A DNA stretch of 22,688 nt from Saccoglossus kowalevskii (Eukaryota; Hemichordata; Enteropneusta; Harrimaniidae). Position numbers and translations under genes: made by a program. This document shows positions 1-11,200 of the stretch, in pieces; the first letter of the stretch is position 1; every line of letters begins with the position of its first letter. The notes under the pieces are model-generated. The model ran no database searches. It was not told the DNA's origin and was given only the letters and a program-made list of their open reading frames with translations. The DNA lies in contig NW_003109081.1 of assembly GCF_000003605.2 (NCBI RefSeq), positions 7,531-30,218 of the forward strand, read 5' to 3'.

Positions 1-1028
1 TCTTAGTTAAGTTGCACAGTGTGGTCATTCTAGACTTGTACCTTGGTGAAGTTGCAAAGTATGGTCAATCTAGACTTGTACCTTGGTTAAGTTGAAAAGT
101 AAGGCCAATATAGCCTTGTACCTTGGTTAAGTTGCAATGTGTCGTCATTCTAGACTTGTACCTTTGTTAAGTTGCAATGTGTCGTCATTCTAGACTTGTA
201 CATTGGTTAAGTTGCAATGTGTGGTCATTCTAGACTTGTACATTGGTTAAGTTGCAAAGTATGGTCAATCTAGACTTGTACCTTGGTTAAGTTGCATAGT
301 ATGGTCAACCTAGACGTGTACCTTGGTTAAGTTGCAATGTGTGGTCATTCTAGACTTGTACCTTGGTTAAGTTGAAAAGTATGGTCAATCTAGCCTTGTA
401 CATTGGTTAAGTTGCAAAGTATGGTCAATCTAGACTTGTACCTAGGTTAAGTTGCATAGTGTGGTCAACCTAGACGTGTACCTTGGTTAAGTTGCAATGT
501 GTGGTCATTCTAGACTTGTACCATGGTTAAGTTGCAAAGTATGTTCAATCTAGACTTGTACCTTAGTTAAGTTGCATAGTGTGGTCAACCTAGACTTGTA
601 CCTTGGTTAAGTTGCAAAGTGTGGTCATTCTAGACTTGTACCTTGGTTAAGTTGCAATGTGTGGTCATTCTAGACTTGTACCTTGGTTAAGTTGCAAAGT
701 GTGGTCAATCTAGACTTGTACATTGGTTAAGTTGCAATGTGTGGTCATTCTAGACTTGTACCTTGGTTAAGTTGCAAAGTGTGGTCAATCTAGACTTGTA
801 CCTTGGTTAAGTTGCAAAGTATGGTCAATCTAGACTTGTACTTTGGTTAAGTTGCAAAGTGTGGTCAATCTAGACTTGTACCTTGGTTAAGTTGCAAAGT
901 ATGGTCAATCTAGACTTGTACCTTAGTTAAGTTGCAAAGTGTGGTCATTCTAGACTTGTACATTGGTTAAGTTGCAAGGTGTGGTCAATCTAGACTTGTA
1001 CCTTGTTACAAAATGTGGTCACTCTAGA
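1..1028. repeat. 40-bp tandem satellite array, about 25 copies
   Basis: The sequence is an unbroken head-to-tail array with an exact 40-bp period: each unit starts near CCTTGGTTAAGTTGCAAAGT and ends TCTAGACTTGTA. Twenty-five full units fill positions 1-1000, followed by a decayed, shortened unit to about 1028. Units differ by a few substitutions (CAATC, CATTC or CAACC; AAAGT, AATGT or ATAGT), with no indels inside the array. The left edge of the window cuts it, so its true length is unknown. There is no open reading frame or promoter signature. It is a satellite or minisatellite of no assigned function. Confidence 0.97.
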
Positions 1029-1627
1029 TTGATTGGCAACATTTGTCGACTTTGGAAGACATATCAGAAATCTCCTCCCTAAATTCAACAGGAATCCCTA
1101 TGTCAGGTAACAGTAACAAGTGATTATTCTGAGCAGCCGTAAACCAAACTGAGTGTGATGGTGATGGAGTAGCTTAGTGTTTGTTAATCTTGGCTCTGAC
1201 AAGAAAAATGATTACATAAGCTAGAATTTGGTTCTGAAGAAACACACATTAAGTCAATTAAGTCAATATACCAGCCAACTGGGACAATCCTACAGTACAG
1301 TAATTTTGAATATTCAAGTGTGAATATAGGCTTGCCAAATGCAGTGCAATAATTGAAAATAATTTCACACATTGTAAGACCAGGTGTAAATTCTATTCAC
1401 ACGGTTACTTAAGTAGACAGGCGTAGTATAGGATGAATATACTTACAGAAATGCCTGCACTGAACTGATTAGACTAGCATGATGATGTCCCCGCATGTAA
1501 CTCTAATAATTACATTAGTATCAGGAATCTAAGGTGACGATGACAATCTGACTGGCCAAGATGATAAAAAGTCCAATTAAGTATAAGTTTGTTACTATCC
1601 CCCAACAATTATTGGGCCCATCAGCCC
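1029..1627. other. Unassigned spacer between two tandem arrays
   Basis: AT-rich single-copy-looking sequence. I see no convincing exon, RNA gene or mobile element on either strand. The only open frame is about 62 codons on the minus strand, with no recognisable motif. Confidence 0.6.
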
Positions 1628-2850
1628 ATGACATCAGCCTACTTCACTCATGATTTCTCCCAAGTGACAATATCCTACTACACTCATTTTGCTCGGATGA
1701 CATTATTCCCACTACGCATGATTTTACTCATAGATGACATCATACAAATACGCTAATGATTTCTTTCAGATATCATCCTACTACACCTATTTCTCTCAGA
1801 TGACATCTTCCTACTGCTCACTTCTCCCACAGATGACTTCAACCTACTTCACTCGGGATTTATTTCAGATGACATCATTCTACTACACGTGATTTCTCTC
1901 ACAGCTGAAGTCATCCCACTACTCATTTCTCTCAGATGGCATCATTCATACTACACATAATTTCTCTCATGGATATCATTCCTACTGCACCCATTCCTCT
2001 CAGACATGAGCCTACTGCACTCATTTCCCTCGCAGATATCCTACTATTCACAATTTCTCTCAGACACCAGCCCACACTCATTTCTCAAATATATTCTACT
2101 GTTCATTTCTCTCACAGATGACATCATCCTACTACACGATTTCTTTTGCATGACATCATCCTACTGCTCATTTCTCCCACAGATGACATCATCCTACTAC
2201 ATGATTTTTCATAGATGACATCATCCTACTGCTCATTTCTCTCAGTCGACACCATTCTACTGCTCATTTCTCACAGATGACATCATCCTACTGCTCATTC
2301 CTCTCAGATGGCATCATCCTACTGCTCATTTCTTAGATGATATTATCCTACTGCACAATTTCCCTCTCAGATGACATCATCCTACTGCTCATTCCTCTCA
2401 GATGACATCATCCTACTGCTCATTTCTCAGATGAAATCATCCTACTGCTCATCTCTCAGATGAAATCATCCTACTGCTCATTTCTCTCAGACATCATTCT
2501 ACTGCACAATTTCTCACAGATGACATCATCCTACTGCTCATTTCTCTCAGATGACATTATCCTACTGCTCATTTCTCTCAGATGACATCATCCTACTGCT
2601 CATTTCTCCCAGATGACATCATCCTACTACACATTTTCTCTCACAGATGACATCATCCTACTGCTCATTTCTCTCAGATGGAATCATCCTACTCCTCATT
2701 TCTCTCAGATGACATCCTACTACACAATTTCTCTCACAGATGACATCATCCTACTGCTCATCTCTCAGATGACATCATCCTACTACTCATTTCTCAGATG
2801 GAATCATCCGACTGCTCATTTCTCTCAGATGACATCTTATTTCACTCATG
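1628..2850. repeat. Degenerate ~30-bp minisatellite rich in GATGACATCATC
   Basis: Roughly forty imperfect units follow the pattern CAGATGACATCATCCTACT then GCTCATTTCTCT. They are most divergent at the left (1628-2000) and most regular from about 2100 to 2830. Unit length varies through small indels. The core GATGACATCATC is nearly palindromic and contains TGACATCA, one base away from the cAMP response element TGACGTCA. Open frames crossing it are by-products of low stop density in the repeat. It ends directly against the plus-strand signal-peptide exon at 2853. Confidence 0.9.
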
Positions 2851-2852
2851 AA

Positions 2853-2934
2853 ATGTGGTTGGTGACTGCGATATTATGTGGGCTGTGCCTCTCAACTGTC
2901 ACGGCATTTGACCAAAAGACAGAATACTATATTG
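2853..2934 (+). CDS. Candidate first coding exon of a secreted protein (signal peptide)
   Basis: An ATG opens 27 codons plus one base and runs into a strong donor, ATTG|GTAAGT, at 2934/2935. The peptide begins MWLVTAILCGLCLSTVTAFD, a textbook secretory signal: short start, hydrophobic core, small residues at the likely TA/FD cleavage point. The remainder, QKTEYYI(G), resembles the mature N-terminus of ceruloplasmin and hephaestin-type multicopper ferroxidases (family pattern xxYYIGI or YYLGI), which is suggestive but very short. I could not find a following plus-strand exon in the next 2.2 kb, before the end of the oppositely oriented WAPL gene, or recognise one nested in WAPL. It may be an orphan duplicated exon, an exon with a long intron, or a chance reading frame. 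The multicopper oxidase link is inference only. Confidence 0.4.
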
Positions 2935-3708
2935 GTAAGTTTGATAAGGAGTAAATGTCTAGGCTCTTTATTTACAAAGTTCATATCATTTAAAACAATC
3001 AGTTAAATGTGAAAAATTCTTACAGAAAAAAAGGCAATAATACAATGTTGATAAAAAGACTTGGTGCTGAACCAATTATTGGAATTATAATTGACATATA
3101 CAAACAGGTTGCATTTCTGGAAAACAGCAGACTATAGAGTAAAAACAAATCCAGGCATGACCCTTACTTTTTCACCCTACATTGTCCCCACAAAAAAAAA
3201 ATTAAAATATGCAACCATGGTTCACAAAACAGTTATAAAAGTCTTTTTTGTAATTACAAAATGAAATATTTATAAATATGCATTGATCTACATATTAAAA
3301 AGTCTATTCAAACTAAATACTGTAGTTTTCAACTCTGAGATACAAAAGACAAACTGTATTAATGTACAAAGTATCAGAGAAAGGCACTTTGAAAAATCAG
3401 GTGTATGTTGAGAACCTAGTTGTATGCCTTATTTACATGCTGGAATCCCAAACACTGCATTGTACGACACTTCCCCAAAATAACAGAACAGATTAAACAT
3501 AAACACTGGATGGCTTTTTTTGCAATGCAAGGTGATGCTATGTATATAACAAGACATGCTATACAACTCTCCTCTAACTCCAAGTATTAAATAGAATATA
3601 CTACACCCTGTGTAAAACAGTTGATAAAACCACAAAGTTCACAACAATCTTCATTTGTCAAGCATCAATCAAGTGAGAGTGGCCAATCTGCCATAGGTTA
3701 AATTTGAA
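2935..3708. other. AT-rich region without recognised features
   Basis: This would be the first intron of the plus-strand candidate gene if that exon is real. I see no second exon, tandem array or transposon. Short minus-strand open frames (for example around 3429-3635) have no recognisable motif. Confidence 0.5.
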
Positions 3709-3922
3709 TATCGCTGTATCTTATCGTGTGTACATTTCTTGACATTTCTGTGCTGCTTAAAGCGCAGTGGTCTTTGCGCAGCGCGTGTTCGAATTTCATG
3801 TAAATAAACAATATATTTTACACGCGTTGTATACGTCGCTATGAGTCCCATATCGAACAGGACACCGAACGATGACTACCGCCACTAAGGAGACAAACAG
3901 ATCATTAAGACATAATTTACCG
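3709..3922. promoter_or_regulatory. CpG-rich patch, possible promoter or unmethylated element
   Basis: About sixteen CpG dinucleotides fall within some 215 bp (clusters such as GCGCAGCGCGTGTTCG, CACGCGTTG, ACGTCGCT and CCGAACGA), whereas flanking kilobases contain almost none. Such a local CpG concentration can mark a promoter or a recently inserted GC-rich element. A GTTCGAATTTC string near 3789 resembles a pol III B box, but no A box sits at proper spacing. The patch lies 1.3 kb beyond the WAPL stop codon and just before a small plus-strand ORF. Confidence 0.3.
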
Positions 3923-4096
3923 GGAAACATTTATTCTGCTTTGTTGTCTGCACTTTATTCAAACACTGCATTCCCACACTCAATGGAAAGTGTTGCTGTG
4001 GCACCTTCACGCTATTGTACTCAAGAGGGGACCTACTTTTTTGTTTTTAGACATTATTTCCATGGTTATTTGTCACATTTTTACTTTATATCATGA
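3872..4096 (+). CDS. Small orphan ORF, 74 codons, coding status doubtful
   Basis: ATG to stop gives a 74-residue peptide beginning MTTATKETNRSLRHN with an aromatic-rich tail (YFFVFRHYFHGY). I recognise no domain. What makes it worth listing is its context: it begins inside the CpG-rich patch, and a canonical AATAAA lies at 4102-4107, a few bases after its stop, so a small intronless transcript is possible. There is no homology evidence and ORFs of this size arise by chance, so this is weak. Confidence 0.15.
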   Translation: MTTATKETNRSLRHNLPGNIYSALLSALYSNTAFPHSMESVAVAPSRYCTQEGTYFFVFRHYFHGYLSHFYFIS

Positions 4097-4201
4097 TTTT
4101 AAATAAAATATATTAAATAAATATGAAAACTGAACTATGAATGACTACTGAAAATAAATTAGCTACTGATGTCCAAAGAATGGGAAATGACAAGTGAAGT
4201 C

Positions 4202-4275
4202 CCAGCAGTGGTTAGCATATCATAGTTCTGCACACTGAAGGTCGTAGTTCAAATTCCACACTAGGGGACTTGCCA
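4202..4275 (+). mobile_element. tRNA-derived SINE head (A and B box remnants)
   Basis: The segment carries an A-box-like AGTGGTTAGCATA and, about 35 bases on, a B-box-like TAGTTCAAATTCC followed by CACTAGGGG, the order and spacing of an internal pol III promoter from a tRNA-derived SINE. It does not fold into a complete cloverleaf and lacks a good acceptor stem, so it is not a tRNA gene. The SINE body downstream cannot be delimited. Confidence 0.45.
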
Positions 4276-5187
4276 TTTTTCACTTGACGTTTATAAACTA
4301 TGAATAATACAGCGTAATCAAAACAACGTCCAGTAGTCCAGTCCAGTAATGGTAGACTTAGTAGTAAAGTGTTTCCTAGAGCAGAGACTGATTCAGGTTT
4401 TCTCAAGCATGCTATCAATTACTGTAATCAGTGGAAGCTTGTAGAATGCTCAACCCTTTCTAGGAATCATGCTTTGAAAATAGATGCACAAATGCAATTT
4501 TCATGTAGGATTGTCATAAAATGGAATGAACATCTCTACAAATCAAAATCTACATTATCTTGTTGACACACCCGAAGAATATCAGATTTATGGATAACAG
4601 AAACAGTGATTAAATATGGATATATATAATATATATATATATATATCACTTTACTGATGAGCTGATAATTCTTAATAGCTAATTTATCAAAGTAATGTTG
4701 CTTCACTACTATGTATTTAGTTGTATTATTGTACTAAATAATCAAGGAAGTGAGTTAGAGGAGAGCTGATGGGCAATACAACTTAGTAAACTGAAACATT
4801 ATACCTCTGACGATATTAGAATTTGACATTTTTTTCTTGCAGAGTTGATGTTTTTTTAGCAGTGTGAGACCACCACCTGAAGGGCATCACCAATGAAGTT
4901 GAAAACAGAAGCATGCATTTTTACAGTACTGGCAACAAAACCTCAACATTATACACCTCCCTAGGAGGAAAGTAGAAAATCAATTTTATCACTCCAATTT
5001 TGTTTTAACAAATGGACTGATAATTCATTTTCTATACATAGACAAGAATAGCCTATCATAATTGAATATAATTAGTTTTCCATAATTCAGTTTATATCTG
5101 ATACAGTAATATACATCATTTTTTCAGAAAAACTGGTAAAATTAAAAAACAGAACAATTGTGAGGTATAAAATTGTTGGCAGGTTTG
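4276..5187 (-). other. WAPL 3' flank, likely 3' untranslated region
   Basis: This sequence lies directly downstream of the WAPL stop codon (reading leftward) and is probably at least partly 3' UTR. No AATAAA or ATTAAA occurs on the minus strand in this stretch; the nearest AATAAA copies on that strand are at 3954-3959 and 3930-3935, about 1.2 kb past the stop. A TATAAA variant lies near 5090. An (AT)n run occupies about 4620-4646. The true polyadenylation site cannot be fixed from sequence alone. Confidence 0.4.
4620..4646. repeat. (AT)n microsatellite
   Basis: Alternating A/T run (TATATATAATATATATATATATA), probably in the 3' flank or 3' UTR of WAPL. Confidence 0.85.
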
Positions 5188-5253
5188 CTAGCTGGTTTCC
5201 AATACTTCTATTACTCTAGATATTGATTTGGTGCCCTTAGTTTCAGCAGCCAC
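5188..5253 (-). CDS. WAPL: WAPL terminal coding exon 15 (1243-1263)
   Basis: Acceptor ATATCCGCAG|GTGGC. It encodes [20 protein letters not shown] then S and a TAG stop at 5190-5188. The KSISRVIE block and the stop shortly after it coincide with the vertebrate C-terminus (SISRVIEYLEHC), so the protein is complete. Confidence 0.95.
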   Translation of the reverse strand: MAAETKGTKSISRVIEVLETS

Positions 5254-8200
5254 CTGCGGATATATAAAACAATATATGTGGGTATATAACAAAACAATGT
5301 TTTTAGAAAAGAAGAAAGCAGTTGATGAAAAAATACTTCATTAGTTACTATGTTTCACCTGATTAAAGAAGCAGTAACATGTGCTCTCAATGCTTCCAAA
5401 TAATAACAAAGTTAAATAATATGATGGACAATATGTCACAGATAATCCTCTCAATACTGTTATCTACTCATGAACATTTACAGCATATCTTCCAAATACA
5501 GGTATTTACTCATGAATATTCAAAGCATATCTTCCAAATACAGGTATTTACTCATGAATATTCAAAGCATATCTTCCAAATACAGGCATTTACTCATGAA
5601 TATTCAAAGCATATCTTCCAAATACAGGCATTTACTCATGAATATTCAAAGCATATCTTCCAAATACAGGCATTTACTCATGAATATTCAAAGCATATCT
5701 TCCAAATACAGGCATTTACTCATGAATATTCAAAGCATATCTTCCAAATACAGGCATTTACTCATGAATATTCAAAGCATATCTTCCAAATACAGGCATT
5801 TACTCATGAATATTCAAAGCATATCTTCCAAATACAGGCATTTACTCATGAATATTCAAAGCATAATGTCTAAAAACACTACCTGCTCTCACAATTATTG
5901 AATTTTGCAATGACAAATCTACCATAACTTACTGTGAGACTCATAAAATCCAAAAACTTGGTGAGCATTTCAACCATACCGCTAAAATCACCTTGAGGAA
6001 GAAACTGCTTGACCTTCGTTAATGTTTGCTGTCAAATGGAAGAAAAATAAAGTTAAGGAGAGTTTCTTCAAACCACTTATGGTGAGCATTTCCACAAATA
6101 TCCTAGACAACACAATCACCCAGTTGAGTGACTGAGTTTCTCACTCACTGGAGTTTTCAGTTTTCGTCATGCCTACACAAACATTATACATGTTGTTCAT
6201 ACATGTACCAAGTTTGAATGAAATTAGCCAAGGCATGCTTGAGATATATGGGGAACAGAAATTTGAGACAAAAATAGCCACCAATAGGTCATCAAAATAC
6301 ATTAAGTCTTTTGTACCAACTTTCATCAACAAGATAAGCCAAAGCATGTTAAGAACTATTTAAGAACACATGAAAATAAAACCAACATGGCCGCCAGATA
6401 GAATTATATCAAAGAGCAAACTTGTGTGCTCTGGTAACTCATAATGTGTAATGTTCATACCATGATGTTCATATGCCTGACTACATATTCAATTTTGTAT
6501 TTTTTTTATGAAAATGGCTACCAGTTGACCAAATTTCATTGCATTCCAAAACTATGTGACAACAACATTCAAACCATTATTCTTTGCATTAGTACCAAAT
6601 TTGTGAAAACGCCTCTGGGAAACAAGCAGTGAATTTATAAAAAAACAAGCCATGCATGGCAGAGTCCCAGTTAGTTATCAAATTTAAGATAGTTTTCTTT
6701 GATATAATTATAATATTATTGGAACATAAACATGTGAGATATGGATCCAGACGCTGATGCTTTATTATGAAGATTTTTTTAACATTGAAAATGATTGACA
6801 TTCAGTCAACTTGTATGTGATCATATCAAATGAGTACATGTCCATATTGAGTGATATTGCCCTGGAACAGCAATAATTAAAACAAACTGGCCACCATTCG
6901 ACCATTCTTAATCGGATGATCAAAACAATACATTACATATGTATTACATACATGATGCAAAATGAATATATAAAATTTGAATCAGTCAAAACATGTCAGA
7001 GATATGGCACAAGAACTGCATTGATTGAAACCAAATGGCTGTCAGTCAACTATTTTGAATCGGATCTGAAAAACAAAATGATGTGCATGAAGGTCCCATA
7101 ATGTCCAATGTATGTACCAAGTTTAAACAAAATACTTCTGTAAACAGCCAAGAAATGGTTGATTTTGATGATTTTTCAGTACAAAAATGTCCACCATTCG
7201 GCCATCTTGAATCAGATCATGAAACATATTGATGTGCATATGTATATTATGATGTATGTGTGAAGTTTGCAAGTAATTGGTCCAGGCATGTCTAGGATAT
7301 AGGCTTGGATGCATGGACACACGCAAGCATAGAGGTCAATCTATAAGTCCTTGTTTTTGGACTGTGTCCGAACGGGAACTAAAAACCAGTATAGAAAAGA
7401 AGACGGTTACTTACGCTGTTATCTTGTATAAGACATCCAATTAGAAGGGCAATGTAAGATGCTACAATACTATCTTCCATTTGCTTGCCTGCTTTATGTA
7501 GGGCTATGAAGAGAAACAAAATACATACATAGCTTAGAAGTAACTCATTGCATCATACAAATGTAAAACTAATGCAAAATGAACATCAATTGAACAACAG
7601 GAATATTGAGTTAATACTAGGGATATATTGTTTCTATTACAGGTAATATGGGGATGTTATGTTTACATACATCACTGTCATAAAGTTCATATAATGTACA
7701 CTGTATAAAAATATGGTGTAACGTCTAATTTGAACACCAATGTTACTGTGACAAACCATAGCACACTGTGCACCTATCATGAGAATATAACACTCAATCA
7801 CCTGTCTATAAAAAAGTATTATAGCATGCGATACCTAAAGTTTACTGAGAATATACATTATACATCTAAATCTCACCTTTTGTTATTGATTTTTTAACCT
7901 TTTCCTTGGTATTCTGTGGGGAACTATCACCTTTTTCAGGAATGACAACCCATTCAAGGCCTTCTTCTGACTCTATCCATTTACCACTCTTGTCGTTTAG
8001 TTGCTCAGGATCATTAAAAGCATCTTTCTGCTTCTCAGCTTCTTTTGCTGCTCTTTCTCGTTGTAAGAATAGCTACAATGAAATACACGTACAATTTTAC
8101 CACTTTGCCCATTCAGCCACGGGATCCAACCATGGCATGCCCCGTACTTGCGATTTCTGGTCATTTTAATCACAAATGTTTTATCAAACCAAACCAAACC

Positions 8201-11200
8201 ATGGATATCTATATCAACCATAACCACAGTATCTGCGTACATTCTAGGTGACCATGGCCAAATCCAAAGCAACCAAGGTCTAATCTCTTCTTAATACATA
8301 TAATTTCCAGACAGCTGTTATAGCATCCCTTTTTCAACATTTCCAGTTCTCTCTCAATTAAAACTCATACATGTTGGGTCCTCAACCAACAATGACAGAC
8401 TCAAAAAACTATAAACAAGTTATAGTGCCAACAGCCGGTTTTTAAGCGAAAATGGGGGGTGTTGATTACAAGCACACACAATTTTGTTCGCTGGTTTATC
8501 TGGTTCTGACGATTTATCAAATGTTTATGCAGTAATATCAACCCCCCTTACGCAGATAAAATTGAAATGTATTTACAACGAAACATGCACTTATTTGATG
8601 TCACACTCAATATTTTTACCGAGAAGTTCACAATGTTCTGTATTTATCCTCACAAATTAGCACACAAACGGCTATACCATTGACAGGAAGAATTCCTTAC
8701 CTGAACTAGTGCTTCAACGGATGAGACAGCATCATCATCAACTGAATTACAGCTCTCGTTCTCTGATTGTGAATCATAGGAAAACTGTGTATTGGTGGCC
8801 ACTAAAGCTTTACGATTCTTAGCACTGTGTTCCACTAAATTGATAAGAAGACCCAAACTCTGTCAAGATAAGAAAGAAAAAAAATTCCACTGTAAATATG
8901 TGTTGATCATTCATCCAAGCACTGCAACTGGTCATTCTAAATAAAACATATATTGTTTTGAAGGAATTAGTAAATATAAGAACTTGACAATGACAACATT
9001 TGTAGCTTTAACAATTGGTAAAGACAGTATTATTTCACGAATCATCATGTTTAATTAATACCAAATATTCATATTTTTTTCAACTTCTTTGAGTGATTTC
9101 CTTTTCTTTCTTTCTTTTTTTTTTTTTTATCTACACAAATCTACATGTATCTTCAATGCCCTTGGCAAATAAGGGTAGCACTATTGACTCCATTGGCCAT
9201 GAATACCCATATACACTCCTGTTCAATTGTCACTGCTTGACATTTTCATGATTTCAGAATGTTATTGCATTCATGAAGACAAAATTTGTTGAAAGTTACT
9301 TACTGGTACACCCTGTGTCATATGACGTCAGAAAATGTTACAAAATGTTTATGATTTTCACTGACTTGCAATATTCACAAAAACTTTGTCTCTCACAAAA
9401 TTAAAGCAGCTTATAGTAATTAAAAAATAAACCGAGAAAATGACAGAATTTTCAAATATCAATTTCTAACACATTTGAGTTTTGATAATACATTTGATAC
9501 TTACCAATACTAATATATCAAATCTCTGATCTATGGGTAAATACTGGGGTGTTTGTAAAAGACAACAAAATGCCATCGGTATCAATCCATCTCTTTCACC
9601 AATTTTTGTACTTCCCCATTCTGTAGAAAAGATAAAACACGTCATTGTTAATGCCGCAGTCACCAAGAATGTTATTCATGCCTAAGATAAAGTTGTATGG
9701 CCATAAAAGCAAGATGGTTGCATGGCTGCTGTCTTTATCTGATTACAAATTGAATTGTTATGAACTTGTATCGCTACATGCATAATATATGTAAGCAAAT
9801 TGGATATGCAAATCACTGGTCATGTGACCAGATAAATACGTATGGTCAGTAATTGAGATTGAATAATTTAGTAATCTACAGTGGCTATCTTTGATCTGAT
9901 TGTAAAGCAATCATATACATGTCCTCCTAACATGTATAATGTGCCAAATGTGAACAAAAACTGACAAAGGTATGACATTTTCAGAGAACAAAATGGCAAC
10001 CAGTTGCCCATCTATTTATTTATTTTTATTTACTCAACCACTGCATGTGCATATGTCCCACATAAAGTACTAGGCACATGCAAATAATAAAGACTTTTTT
10101 TTTATATTCACTTACACGGATGATGTATTGCTTAATACAGAATCATTCATTCCTGTGACATTACTTCAAAATACATCTTTTATTGTCTGGCACATTGAAA
10201 ATGTTGATAACATACTTGATAGGTGTGTGTGTTCAGGAATGCATCATTGGTAGAGAGTAATATACTTTTTAGTATACCACTACCACCTCCACCACATCTG
10301 TGTTTGAGATTTCATTTCAGTTGGTTTTCCTTTATTAAATAAATGTATTTGAAAAGTACCATGATGTGTTGATATTGAAAAGCATTTCTGATATAGTATG
10401 GAAGTAGATTCTAACTGCTAGTCAAATAAACTCACCATTGTCATGTGTCAAATTCAGGAGTAATTTAAGCACCGATAAGAGACACTTTCGTATAACAATT
10501 CCTGGTTTTTTACTTGTACTAATGTCTTCACTTGAATCAGATTCCTCATCAACTGCATAGATTTGAACAAACCTCTCACATAATCGTAGAGCTCTGAAGT
10601 GAGAAAAAAAGTGGTTTTCATTTTTAGTTAAATTACTAGTGAAATGTACTAGAACATGCCTGAGTCGAACTCGGCCAATAATAACCATGACAGATACACA
10701 TAAAAGCAGGTATTTTTGTAACATGGTTGGGTGCTTCTATGTGTTGTCTTTCTATTGTCCATGAAAATCTAAATAACAAAACACTATGAATTTAAATTTA
10801 ATCTGGAAAATGACCCAAGCCTACCCTTTTGTTTATAAAATGTTAACACAAATGACGATGACAAATAACAGATATTTGTTCATCTACACTAGGAGAAAGT
10901 AATAATGTAGTACTTACTTGATTGTAGATGACACTAATAGAAAATTTTCAAATGTGATGAGATAACCCTGGTTTTCTGCATTCATAAATGTCACACTCTC
11001 AAGCACTTGTAGACATCTTTCCATTTTAGAGACTTTCTCAATCATACTATCAGTTAAACTGTCATTCAATGTTGTCAATGACTCCACACACTCGGAAACT
11101 GTTATTACAAAAAGAATTAGACAAAATGAATAATGATGACCAATTTATGAAGCACAACTGCAACACAATATTGGTAAAAATGTTTAATTTTATCTTTGAC

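Noticed and set aside
1-1028. CRISPR array
   Set aside because: The units are contiguous 40-bp tandem repeats without unique spacers, in animal DNA.
1936-2852. Serine/histidine-rich ORFs over the ~30-bp array
   Set aside because: Low-stop repeat sequence with changing frame between units. Only the part from ATG 2853 onward looks protein-like.
4202-4275. Possible tRNA gene
   Set aside because: A and B box remnants are present but the acceptor and anticodon stems do not pair, so a SINE head is the better reading.
5379-5901. Two overlapping plus-strand ORFs (164 and 143 codons) encoding 14-residue peptide repeats
   Set aside because: They are produced by a 42-bp (multiple of three) minisatellite in WAPL intron 14, open in two frames at once, with no start context, domain or flanking exon support.
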